From JACVRW01 sp963825345 (GTDB taxonomy: Bacteria > Actinomycetota > Thermoleophilia > Solirubrobacterales > Thermoleophilaceae), in contig CAWGSQ010000001.1 of the NCBI GenBank assembly GCA_963825345.1, forward strand, positions 233,136-297,135: a DNA stretch of 64,000 nt, written 5' to 3'. Shown in pieces: positions 35,577-43,858 of the stretch. The notes beneath the pieces were generated by a model, which searched no databases, was not told the origin of the DNA, and saw only the letters and a list, made by a program, of their open reading frames with translations. Positions within the stretch are counted from its first letter, which is position 1. Every line of letters begins with the position of its first letter. The position numbers were made by a program, and so were the translations under genes.

Positions 35577-36613
35577 GCGGAATCCGAACGCCCGGCGTGG
35601 AGCGCATCCAGCAGCCGGCCGTCCTTCCGGCTGAGGACGAGCTCGACCGCTCGCTGCGCCCCAAGAAGCTCGAGGACTTCGTCGGCCAGGAGCGCATCAA
35701 GGAGCAGCTCGCGATCTTCATCGAGGCCGCCCAGGCCCGCGGCGAGGCGCTCGACCACGTGCTGCTGGCGGGCCCGCCCGGCCTCGGCAAGACCTCGCTC
35801 GCGCAGATCGTGGCGAACGAGCTCGGCGCCGGCTTCGTGCCCACGGCGGGCCCGGCGCTCGAGCGCAAGGGCGACGTGGCAAGCTACCTCACGGCGCTCG
35901 AGCCGCGGAGCGTCTTCTTCGTCGACGAGATCCACCGGCTCCCGCGCGCGCTCGAGGAGACCTTCTATCCGGCGATGGAGGACCGCAAGCTGCCGATCAC
36001 GGTGGGCCAGGGGGCGGGCGCCCGCGTCGTTTCGCTCGACCTGCCCGCGTTCACGCTGATCGGCGCCACCACGCGCACCGGACTGCTCACCACGCCGCTG
36101 CGCGACCGCTTCGGCGTGACCCACCGGCTCGAGCTGTACGAGCCCGCGGATCTCGCGCGCATCGTGCTCCGCTCCGCCGGCATCCTGGGCGTGGAGATCG
36201 ACACCGCGGGCGCCGAGGCGCTCGCCAGGCGCTCGCGCGGCACGCCGCGCGTGGCGAACCGGCTGCTCAAGCGCGTGCGCGACTTCGCCGAGGTGCGCGG
36301 CGCCGGCCACATCGACGAGAACGTCGCGCGCGAGGCCCTCGATCTGCTCGAGGTGGACGCCGCGGGGCTCGACCGCCTCGACCGCGAGATCCTCCGCGCC
36401 ATCTGCGAGAAGTTCGGCGGCGGGCCGGTGGGGCTCAGCACGCTGGCGGTGGCGGTGGGTGAGGAGTCAGACACGATCGAGGACGTCTACGAGCCATATC
36501 TGCTCCAGCAGGGCTACCTGATGCGCACCCCCCGGGGGCGCGTGGCGACCGACGCAGCCTTCGCCCATCTCAGTCTCGAGGCGCCCCGCGGCGGCTCGCA
36601 GCGCCTGTTCTAA
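35573..36613 (+). CDS. ruvB: Holliday junction branch migration ATPase RuvB
   Basis: 346 residues. Walker A is in LLAGPPGLGKTSLAQI, Walker B in VFFVDEIHRL, sensor I in LIGATTRTGLLTTPLRDRFG (also the arginine finger region), and the C-terminal winged helix begins near GGGPVGLSTLAVAVGEE. It drives branch migration as a hexameric motor with RuvA. The GTG start overlaps ruvA by 4 bp. It is followed 36 bp later by the zinc-ribbon/PAS gene. Confidence 0.97.
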   Translation: MSGIRTPGVERIQQPAVLPAEDELDRSLRPKKLEDFVGQERIKEQLAIFIEAAQARGEALDHVLLAGPPGLGKTSLAQIVANELGAGFVPTAGPALERKGDVASYLTALEPRSVFFVDEIHRLPRALEETFYPAMEDRKLPITVGQGAGARVVSLDLPAFTLIGATTRTGLLTTPLRDRFGVTHRLELYEPADLARIVLRSAGILGVEIDTAGAEALARRSRGTPRVANRLLKRVRDFAEVRGAGHIDENVAREALDLLEVDAAGLDRLDREILRAICEKFGGGPVGLSTLAVAVGEESDTIEDVYEPYLLQQGYLMRTPRGRVATDAAFAHLSLEAPRGGSQRLF

Positions 36614-36649
36614 CCTGCGGTTTAGGCAAGCCCCTACCCTTGACCTCTC

Positions 36650-37093
36650 ATGCCGATCTTCATCTGCCCGAACTGCGGCAACCGCAGCGAGTCAGCCGAG
36701 CGCACCGCCGGCTTCCAGACTCGCGCGAAGGCCTGCAAGCGCTGCGGATTCGGGTTCCTGTTCGAGCTGCTCGACGACTACTACCCGGCCCCGAACGCGG
36801 CGTTCTTCATCCTCGACCAGCAGGCGCGCCTGATCGGGACCGGCCGCGGAGCGCGCGAGCTCACCGGCCTTGGTGACCTCGACGTGATCGGCCGTCCGGT
36901 GGCCGAGGTGCTGAACCTCGAGTTCGACGAGGGCGGCGATCACATCGCCACCGCGCTCGAGTGGGGCGTGCGGGTGCTCGACAAGCCGGTGGTGGTGCAC
37001 GCCGAGGGGGACCGCCCCGAGGCGGCGAAGGCTGACATCTTTCCCGCGTATGACGACGACGGAGGCCTCCTCCTCGTGCTGACACCGCGATGA
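36650..37093 (+). CDS. Zinc-ribbon plus PAS-like domain protein
   Basis: 147 residues. The N-terminus carries a four-cysteine zinc ribbon (Cys6, Cys9 in CPNC and Cys29, Cys32 in CKRC). After a short linker, about residues 45-145 resemble a PAS sensor domain (NAAFFILDQQARLIGTGRGA, then VIGRPVAEVLNLEF ... VVHAEGDRPEAAKADIFPAYDDDGGLLLVLTPR). No output domain is attached. It stands between ruvB and secDF, where Actinobacteria normally have yajC, and overlaps secDF by 4 bp (ATGA), so the two are co-translated. Possibly a sensor or regulator of secretion or recombination; no function is established. Confidence 0.85.
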   Translation: MPIFICPNCGNRSESAERTAGFQTRAKACKRCGFGFLFELLDDYYPAPNAAFFILDQQARLIGTGRGARELTGLGDLDVIGRPVAEVLNLEFDEGGDHIATALEWGVRVLDKPVVVHAEGDRPEAAKADIFPAYDDDGGLLLVLTPR

Positions 37094-40000
37094 CCAACCG
37101 GACCAGGAACTTCTCGATCCTCGGGGTCGTGCTGCTGCTGCTCGCCGCGGCCGGCTTCGTAATCGCCACGAAGTCCACCCGCCTCGGCCTGGACCTGAAG
37201 GGCGGCACCGAGCTCGTCTACCAGGGCCAGCCGACCCCGCAGGTGCCCACCGTCACCCCACAGGCGCTCGACGATGCGCTCGAGACGATCCGCAAGCGCA
37301 CCGACGCTCTCGGCGTCTCCGAGCCCGAGATCCAGCGCTCGGGCCGCGACCAGATCTCGATCGGCCTGCCGGATGTGCAGAACGCCCAGCGCGCCATCGA
37401 GCAGGTGGGCTCGACCGCCCAGCTCCAGTTCTACGACTGGGAGCCGAACGTACTCGGCGACCGTGGCCCGGACGCGCCCTACGCGGGCTCGAAGGCGCTC
37501 TTCGAAGCCACCGAGGTCGCCTCACAGCAGAAGCCGAAGGCCGAGAAGGACGACGTTCCGCAGGGCTCGGACGAGTCGCCGCAGGAGGCCGACAAGAACA
37601 ACGACTCCACGGCCGACCAGTACTACCTGTTCGGCCCCGACCGCCTGCCGATCGGCCCCGACAAGCAGCCGCTGCGCGAGGGCGACTACGACCCGTCCGG
37701 GAACTGCAAGGACCTGCTGTCCGACTTCGACGCCGAGGACGGCCCTCCGAACAAGTACGCCAAGGACACGGAGTGCAAGGCCGAGCTCGAGGCCCTTGGC
37801 CCCGGCGGTCCGCCGGACGGCTCACGCGTGATCAAGGTGCCGCAGGGCATCGTGGTCGTGGAGGCCGAGCCGGCGCCGAACCAGTCGGAGCGCGTGCACC
37901 GCTTCTTCGTGATCGAGGACGACTCGGAGCTGAACGGCAAGGAGGTCAAGAACCCCGAGCAGAACTTCGACCCGAACACCAAGGAGCCGCTCGTCACGAT
38001 GGAGTTCACGGACAAGGGCCGCGAGGCCTTCGCCCGTGTAACCAAACGCCTCGCCGACCGAGGCCGTGACTGCGAGACGCTCGCCGGGGTCTCGCCGGAT
38101 TGCCCGAATGTGCCGCAGGGCTCCCCGCCCGATGACTTCTTCCAGCGCTTCGCGATCACGCTCGACAACCAGATCGTGTCGCTGGCGACGATCGACTACC
38201 AGGACAACCCTGAGGGCATCGACGGCCGCACCGGCGCCTCGATCGAGAACATCGGCACGATCCAGCAGGCCCAGGACCTCGCCGAGAGCCTGCGCATCGG
38301 CGCCCTGCCGATCGACCTGAAGCTGATCTCGCAGACCCAGGTCTCGGCCACGCTCGGCCAGCAGGCGCTCGACCAGGGCCTCACCGCAGCGGCGGCCGGC
38401 CTCGTGCTCACGATCCTGTTCCTGCTCCTCTTCTACCGCGTGCTCGGCGTGGTGGCGACCGTGACGCTGCTGGTGTACGCGGCGCTGCTCTTCGCGCTCA
38501 TCAAGCTGATTCCGATCACGCTCACGCTCCCGGGCATCGCGGGAATGGTGCTCACGCTGGCGGTGGCGGCCGACGCCAACATCGTCATGTACGAGCGAAT
38601 AAAGGAGGAGGTGCGCCAGGGGGGCAGATCCGTCCCGGCGGCCATCTCCGCGGGATACACGAAGGCCCTCAGGACGATCATCGACGCGAACGTCGTGACG
38701 ATCGGCGTGGCGTTCATCCTGTTCACGCTTGCCACGGCGGGCGTCAAGGGCTTCGCCTTCACGCTCGGTGTGGGAACGCTCGTCTCGCTGTTCACCGCGG
38801 TTCTCGCCACCTCAGCGATCCTCGGCACCCTCGGTCGGACTCGCCTGCTGCGCCGGCCGAGCGCGCTCGGCGTGGCAACCAAGGAGCGCAAGGGCTGGAC
38901 GTTCGACTTCATGGGGAACTCGCGCTGGTTCTTCTCCTTCTCCGGCGTGATCCTCGCCGCCGGTGCGATCGCGATCGCCACGCTCGGCATCAACTTCGGC
39001 ATCGACTTCGAGTCGGGCACGCGGATCACCGCGCCGCTCCAGCAGCACGCGAGCGTGGACCAGGTGCGCGCCACGCTCGACCCGCTCGGCTACGCCGACG
39101 CCGAGGTCCAGGCCGTCGACGACCCGGAGCTCGGCAAGAACGTCGTGCAGATCGAGGTGGCCGAGCTGGACCCGGGCCAGGTCACCAAGGTCGAGAACGC
39201 GCTTGACGACGACTTCGGGGTCGCCAGAGCCGACTTCAACGCCAGCTCCGTGGGACCGACCTTCGGCCAGCAGATCGCGCGCACGGCCGTGCTGGCGGTG
39301 ATCGCCTCACTGCTCTTGATCTCGCTCTACATCGGCTTCCGCTTCGAGTGGAAGTTCGCCGTGCCGGTCCTGATCGCGCTCGCGCACGACCTGCTGATCA
39401 CAGCGGGCACCTACGCGATCTTCGAGAGGGAGGTCACGACCGCCACGGTCGCCGCCCTGCTCACGATTCTCGGTTACTCGCTCTACGACACGGTGATCGT
39501 CTTCGACCGAATACGAGAGAACGTGCCGCGCATGCCGCGCGCCACCTTCTCGCAGATCGCGAACCGCTCGATGTCCGAGGTCTTCACGCGATCGCTTGCC
39601 ACGAGCTTCGTGGTGTTGATGCCGGTGGGTTCGCTGCTCCTGTTCGGTGGCGAGACGCTCAAGGACTTCGCGTTCGCGCTGCTGGTGGGAGTGCTCTCCG
39701 GCGCCTACTCCTCGATCTTCATCGCCACGCCGGTGCTGGTGGAGTGGAAGGAGCGCGAGCAGACCTACATGCGCAGGCGCCGCCTGATGCTCCAGGAGCA
39801 CGGCGGACACATACCGGCGTTCGCCACGGGCACGCTCGGCGGGCCGGCCGCGGCTCCCGCGGCCGCGCCGGCCACGGCGCCCGCGCCCGCGGAGACGGCC
39901 GGCGTCGCACAGACGGCCGTGACCCCGTCGACGGAGCCCGAGCTCACCGACCGCCAGGCGCGCAGGCAGCGGCGTGCGGCCGCGGGCGGCCCCCGCTCGG

Positions 40001-40188
40001 CCACCACCACGACGAGGCCGGCCGCGCCACCGCCCAGGCAGCCGGACGCGCCTGCACCGGCGCCGACTCCGGCGCCCGAGCGCGCCGCGGAGCCCCCCGC
40101 CGGCGACGGCGACGGCGCGCAGCCGAAGCCCAAGTCGAAGTCAAAGTCGAAGCGCCAGCAGAAGCGCAGAAAGCACGGGAGGCGCTAG
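37090..40188 (+). CDS. secDF: Fused protein translocase subunits SecD-SecF
   Basis: 1032 residues. SecD: TM1 (NFSILGVVLLLLAAAGFVIA), a GLDLKGGTELVYQG motif, a large extracellular P1 domain with an extra Asp/Lys/Pro-rich insert (about 140-290), then five TM helices (residues about 430-600). SecF starts near 600 (FDFMGNSRWFFSFSG), with GINFGIDFESGTRI and TM helices including the SLYDTVIVFDRIREN signature, ending about 900. SecDF uses the proton motive force to pull translocating proteins out of SecYEG. The last 130 residues are an Ala/Pro-rich then Lys/Arg-rich cytoplasmic tail (ends RQQKRRKHGRR). Many Actinobacteria keep secD and secF separate, so the fusion is notable. Confidence 0.96.
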   Translation: MTNRTRNFSILGVVLLLLAAAGFVIATKSTRLGLDLKGGTELVYQGQPTPQVPTVTPQALDDALETIRKRTDALGVSEPEIQRSGRDQISIGLPDVQNAQRAIEQVGSTAQLQFYDWEPNVLGDRGPDAPYAGSKALFEATEVASQQKPKAEKDDVPQGSDESPQEADKNNDSTADQYYLFGPDRLPIGPDKQPLREGDYDPSGNCKDLLSDFDAEDGPPNKYAKDTECKAELEALGPGGPPDGSRVIKVPQGIVVVEAEPAPNQSERVHRFFVIEDDSELNGKEVKNPEQNFDPNTKEPLVTMEFTDKGREAFARVTKRLADRGRDCETLAGVSPDCPNVPQGSPPDDFFQRFAITLDNQIVSLATIDYQDNPEGIDGRTGASIENIGTIQQAQDLAESLRIGALPIDLKLISQTQVSATLGQQALDQGLTAAAAGLVLTILFLLLFYRVLGVVATVTLLVYAALLFALIKLIPITLTLPGIAGMVLTLAVAADANIVMYERIKEEVRQGGRSVPAAISAGYTKALRTIIDANVVTIGVAFILFTLATAGVKGFAFTLGVGTLVSLFTAVLATSAILGTLGRTRLLRRPSALGVATKERKGWTFDFMGNSRWFFSFSGVILAAGAIAIATLGINFGIDFESGTRITAPLQQHASVDQVRATLDPLGYADAEVQAVDDPELGKNVVQIEVAELDPGQVTKVENALDDDFGVARADFNASSVGPTFGQQIARTAVLAVIASLLLISLYIGFRFEWKFAVPVLIALAHDLLITAGTYAIFEREVTTATVAALLTILGYSLYDTVIVFDRIRENVPRMPRATFSQIANRSMSEVFTRSLATSFVVLMPVGSLLLFGGETLKDFAFALLVGVLSGAYSSIFIATPVLVEWKEREQTYMRRRRLMLQEHGGHIPAFATGTLGGPAAAPAAAPATAPAPAETAGVAQTAVTPSTEPELTDRQARRQRRAAAGGPRSATTTTRPAAPPPRQPDAPAPAPTPAPERAAEPPAGDGDGAQPKPKSKSKSKRQQKRRKHGRR

Positions 40189-40191
40189 GCC

Positions 40192-40491
40192 ATGGCGATG
40201 GTTGTGTGGGTGATGATGGGCATTGCGGTGTGGCACTTCACCGTGTTCCTTCCGGACCGCTTCTACGGCGGGATCGTCGGCGCGTTCCTCGCTGCCTTCG
40301 TGGCCGCTGTGGTGGTCGGCTTCCTCGCGAACGGCCTGACCGTGCCGGGTCAGGACGACACCGACATCGTCCAGGCCCTGATCGCCATCCCCGGGGCGAT
40401 GATCGGCCTCGCGCTCTCCTACTGGTTCGGCGCCCGCGCGGACCGCGCCTCAGGCATCGACCACGGCCAGACAAGAGCCGGCGCGCACTAG
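40192..40491 (+). CDS. Small membrane protein of unknown function
   Basis: 99 residues with three hydrophobic helices (VVWVMMGIAVWHFTVFL, GIVGAFLAAFVAAVVVGFLANGL, ALIAIPGAMIGLALSYWFGA). It is glycine-rich, somewhat like GlsB/YeaQ-type small membrane proteins. It begins 3 bp after secDF and is probably in the same operon. The function is not known. A helper of SecDF is conceivable from position only. Confidence 0.75.
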   Translation: MAMVVWVMMGIAVWHFTVFLPDRFYGGIVGAFLAAFVAAVVVGFLANGLTVPGQDDTDIVQALIAIPGAMIGLALSYWFGARADRASGIDHGQTRAGAH

Positions 40492-40530
40492 GCCACCCGT
40501 TCCGTCCGGACTGCATCCCAGTATCAGTGG

Positions 40531-43014
40531 ATGCAGTCCAAGCCGTCTCGCTGGCGGAGCGACCCCTATGTGGTCGCCACTGGACGGCGGCTTGCCTCTG
40601 ATCTGGGCGTATCGCCGGTCGTCGGGTCGATCCTCGCGCGCCGCGGGTTCCGCGACGTGGCTGAGGCACGGCGCTTCCTGGCGGCCGAGGAGTCGCATGA
40701 CCCGGCAACGCTGCCGGGTGCTCCGGCCGCGTGTGAGCTGATTCTCGGACACGTCGGGCGCGGCTCGCAGATCGCCGTCTTCGGCGACTACGACGTGGAC
40801 GGCGTCTGCTCCACGGCGATGATGCTGCGGACCCTTCGCGCGCTCGGCGCCGATCCGGTCTGGGAGCTGCCGAACCGCTTCGACGAGGGCTATGGCCTCT
40901 CCGGGCCGGCCGTCGAGCGGCTGGTCGGACGCGGGGTGAAGCTGCTCGTCACGGTCGACTGCGGCATCACCGCTGTCGAGCAGGTGGCTGCGGCCCGAGC
41001 GGCGGGTCTCGACGTGGTGATCACCGATCACCACCGCCCCGGCGACGAGTTGCCGGACTGCACCGTCGTACATCCGGCGCTGGGTGAGTACGGCTGCCCG
41101 GAGCTGTGCGCGTCGGGCGTGGTGCTGAAGTTGAGCGAGGCGCTGTTCGCCGCCGCCGGCCGCGATGTCGCCGAGGCGGCCGAGGACATCGACCTGGCGG
41201 CGCTCGCCACCGTCTGCGACCTGGTGCCGCTGCGCGGCGAGAACCGGCGCATCGTGCGCGAGGGGCTCGTGGCGCTGGGGCGCACCCGCAGGCCCGGCCT
41301 GCGCGCGCTGATGGAGGTCGGGAACGTGGCGCCCGCGGAGCTGTCCGAGCACTCGCTCGGCTTCCGGCTCGGCCCGCGCATCAACGCCGCCGGCCGCATG
41401 CAGCGTGCCGACGCCGCTCTCGAGCTGCTCCTCACCCATGACGATGCCCGCGCCGGCGAGGTGGCGCGCGAGCTCGACCTCCTGAACCGCGACCGGCGGG
41501 AGGCGGAGATTCGCATCCTGTTCGCCGCCGAGGCCGCATGCGCTCCGCAGGCGCACGAGGGCGCGATCGTGGTGGCGGGGGAGGACTGGCATCCCGGAGT
41601 GGTGGGGATCGTGGCGTCGCGGCTCGTGGAGCGCTGGCGCCGGCCGTGCGTGGTGATCGCGCTCGACGGGCAGGGCGGCGGCCGCGGCTCCGGCCGCAGC
41701 ATCTCCGCCTATGACCTCCACGCCGGCCTGGCCGCGTGCTCGGAGCATCTCGTCCGCTTCGGCGGACATCGGATGGCGGCTGGGGTTGAGCTGGAAGCGG
41801 CCGCCGTGGAGCCCTTCCGCCGCGCGCTGGCGGCGCACGCCGCCGCGGCGCTGTCCCCGGACGACCTCATCCCGGTCGAGCGCGTGGACGCCGTGGTGCC
41901 CGGCGGGGACCTCGGACTCGACCTCGCCGACGACCTCGAGCGCCTGCGCCCGTTCGGGATGGGCAACCCACAGCCGACCCTGCTCGTGCCCGCGGCTCGC
42001 TTCGAGCGCGTGGCGGGCATGGGGGAGGACAAGGAGCACTCGCGCTTCACCCTCGTGGCGGCCGGCGGCGCGAAGTCGCGCGGCGTGGCCTTCGGCTCGC
42101 CTCCGAAGGCGCTCGCCCCTGCGGCCGACCGCGCCCACGACATCGCCCTGCGGCTCGAGCGCAACCGCTGGAACGGGATGGTGGAGCCACGCGTGATCCT
42201 GCGCGCGCTCTGCCCGACGGAGGCGGGCGAGCTGCGCGTGCTTGGAGAGGACGCGCCCTTCTGGGACGAGCTGGCCGCGCTGCTCGCCGCGAGCGCGCCC
42301 GCGCCCGCCCGCGAGGGGACCGCCGCGGCCACGGGCGCTGCTTCGCCCGGCATCGTCGAGGACCGCCGCGGCGAGGGCTTCGCGGGGGTCGCGGGTGACC
42401 TCTTCTCGAGCGGCGAGACCGTGCTGGTCGCGGTGGCGGACGTGCCACGCCGGCGCGCCGGCCTCGAGGCCGTGGTGGCCGGCCTCTCCGATGGGCCCAT
42501 GCCGGTCACCTCCTGGGGGGCGCTGGCCTCACACCCCGGGCTGGCCGAGGGCTTCGACCACCTCGTCGCGCTCGACCCGCCGCCGGGCGGGATCGGCGAC
42601 CCGCTCCTGCACACCGTCCCTCGCGCCCATCTCGCCTGGGGGCCGGCCGAGGCCGAGTTCGCGATCACGGCCTGGAGCGCGGAGCTAGACCTTCGTCCGC
42701 AGCTGACCGAGATCTACCGAGCCCTGCGCGAGCTTCCGCCCGACGCGGCCGCAGCAGAGATCGAAACGGCGCTCCGCGGTGCCGGCCGCTATCCCCGCAA
42801 CGCGCGGGCCTGCGCCCGGCTCGCCCGCGTGCTTGCGGAGCTAAGCCTGATCGAGCTCGATCCCCCCGCCCGGACCTGCCGGGTTCTGGACGGCGTGCGA
42901 AGTGACCTCGAGCGCTCAGAGACCTACCGGGCGAGCCGCGACGAGCTCACGGCAATCGAACGCGCCCTCGCGTCCGAGCTGCCTCGAAGGCTCGAGACAG
43001 CCGCGACCGGCTAG
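40531..43014 (+). CDS. recJ: Single-stranded-DNA-specific exonuclease RecJ
   Basis: 827 residues, longer than the usual 560-580. DHH-phosphoesterase motifs: FGDYDVDGVCSTAMM, VTVDCGITAVEQ, VVITDHHRPG and LATVCDLVPLRGENR. The DHHA1 domain follows with HPGVVGIVASRLVERW, GGRGSGRSI and FGGHRMAAG. An OB-like domain runs to about 560 and the last 250 residues form a C-terminal extension seen in some Actinobacteria and Thermus relatives. It degrades single-stranded DNA 5' to 3' in recombination and mismatch repair, which fits the nearby ruvCAB. Confidence 0.95.
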   Translation: MQSKPSRWRSDPYVVATGRRLASDLGVSPVVGSILARRGFRDVAEARRFLAAEESHDPATLPGAPAACELILGHVGRGSQIAVFGDYDVDGVCSTAMMLRTLRALGADPVWELPNRFDEGYGLSGPAVERLVGRGVKLLVTVDCGITAVEQVAAARAAGLDVVITDHHRPGDELPDCTVVHPALGEYGCPELCASGVVLKLSEALFAAAGRDVAEAAEDIDLAALATVCDLVPLRGENRRIVREGLVALGRTRRPGLRALMEVGNVAPAELSEHSLGFRLGPRINAAGRMQRADAALELLLTHDDARAGEVARELDLLNRDRREAEIRILFAAEAACAPQAHEGAIVVAGEDWHPGVVGIVASRLVERWRRPCVVIALDGQGGGRGSGRSISAYDLHAGLAACSEHLVRFGGHRMAAGVELEAAAVEPFRRALAAHAAAALSPDDLIPVERVDAVVPGGDLGLDLADDLERLRPFGMGNPQPTLLVPAARFERVAGMGEDKEHSRFTLVAAGGAKSRGVAFGSPPKALAPAADRAHDIALRLERNRWNGMVEPRVILRALCPTEAGELRVLGEDAPFWDELAALLAASAPAPAREGTAAATGAASPGIVEDRRGEGFAGVAGDLFSSGETVLVAVADVPRRRAGLEAVVAGLSDGPMPVTSWGALASHPGLAEGFDHLVALDPPPGGIGDPLLHTVPRAHLAWGPAEAEFAITAWSAELDLRPQLTEIYRALRELPPDAAAAEIETALRGAGRYPRNARACARLARVLAELSLIELDPPARTCRVLDGVRSDLERSETYRASRDELTAIERALASELPRRLETAATG

Positions 43015-43111
43015 CGAGCGAGGAACCGCCGTCACTTGGTCCGCCATAGACGGATCAACTGACGGCGCGGCGCGCCATCGCGCCGCACGCGCCCAGAGGA
43101 CGGCTAGCTGC

Positions 43112-43732
43112 CTAGCGGCACCTGGGGTCGACGTAGAAGTCGTCGACGAACCAGGTCCCGAGCCCAACCGAGCGCACGGTGAACTGAACGGGGGTCTTCG
43201 CGTCCGGCAGCAGTGGAAGCAGGTTGACCAGCATGTAGAAGCGCGGACTCGGCTTCCACTTGCCGGAGGGCAGGATCACGCCGAACGGCACCGTCGCCTT
43301 CAGCCCCAGCGAGGTCTGGAAGGTCACCTCGACGGTGAGCGTCGAGAGCAGCGCGGAGTTGTTGCGTGCGAACAGGCGCACCAGCGGTTCGTCGACGCCC
43401 ACGCACATGACCGGGGACGTGGCGGAGGCGCCGGGGGGAAGCTTGAGCGAGCGCTTGTCGCTCGCGCCGTGCACCTTCCACGGCTCGTTTTCTGCGACCA
43501 ACGAGGCGCGGTTGAGGCTCCAGGCCTCGTCGCCGACCTCGAAGGATCCGCCCGGGGCCGGCTGGTAGTCCAGCGAATCGCCCCACGCGGCAAAGGCCTT
43601 GATGGTGGGCTTCGGGCTGCAGTTCTTGGCCGATGCAACCAGCAGTCCTGCATTGGCGGCCGGTGCGCCCACGGCGAATGCGGCGGTGGCGACAGCGGCG
43701 GCGAAGAGAGTGCGGTGCAGTCGGTTTCTCAT
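43112..43732 (-). CDS. Secreted beta-sandwich-like protein of unknown function
   Basis: 206 residues from the ATG at 43732, which opens a signal peptide (MRNRLHRTLFAAAVATAAFAVGAPAANA). The mature part is beta-rich and reads like a carbohydrate-binding-type sandwich: GSFEVGDEAWSLNRASLVAEN, RSLKLPPGASATSPVMCV, LTVEVTFQTSLGLKATVP, and a final TVRSVGLGTWFVDDFYVDP. That last pattern (FxxDD[FV]) is typical of jelly-roll CBMs, where it holds a structural calcium. No family is assigned. Longer upstream starts would lose the signal peptide. Confidence 0.72.
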   Translation of the reverse strand: MRNRLHRTLFAAAVATAAFAVGAPAANAGLLVASAKNCSPKPTIKAFAAWGDSLDYQPAPGGSFEVGDEAWSLNRASLVAENEPWKVHGASDKRSLKLPPGASATSPVMCVGVDEPLVRLFARNNSALLSTLTVEVTFQTSLGLKATVPFGVILPSGKWKPSPRFYMLVNLLPLLPDAKTPVQFTVRSVGLGTWFVDDFYVDPRCR

Positions 43733-43776
43733 GCAGACACCATCGGTCATTACGACCCGCTCCGCTACGGACATGC

Positions 43777-43820
43777 GTCCATTTGGGGGGGGAACGTCTG
43801 TCCATCGAACGAACGTCCAT
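43777..43820. promoter_or_regulatory. Three GTCCAT motifs between divergent genes
   Basis: GTCCAT occurs at 43777-43782, 43800-43805 and 43815-43820 in the gap between the secreted protein (minus) and the HD-GYP gene (plus), separated by a run of eight G. Spacing is 23 and 15 bases. It could be a multi-site operator. There is no direct support beyond the repetition. Confidence 0.25.
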
Positions 43821-43858
43821 AAGGACCTTCGCCCCACCGGCCGATACAGCCTGAAGCC

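Noticed and set aside
40450..42138. Long minus-strand open frame of 562 codons opposite recJ
   Set aside because: It is an antisense shadow caused by GC-rich third positions; RecJ motifs on the plus strand explain the region fully.
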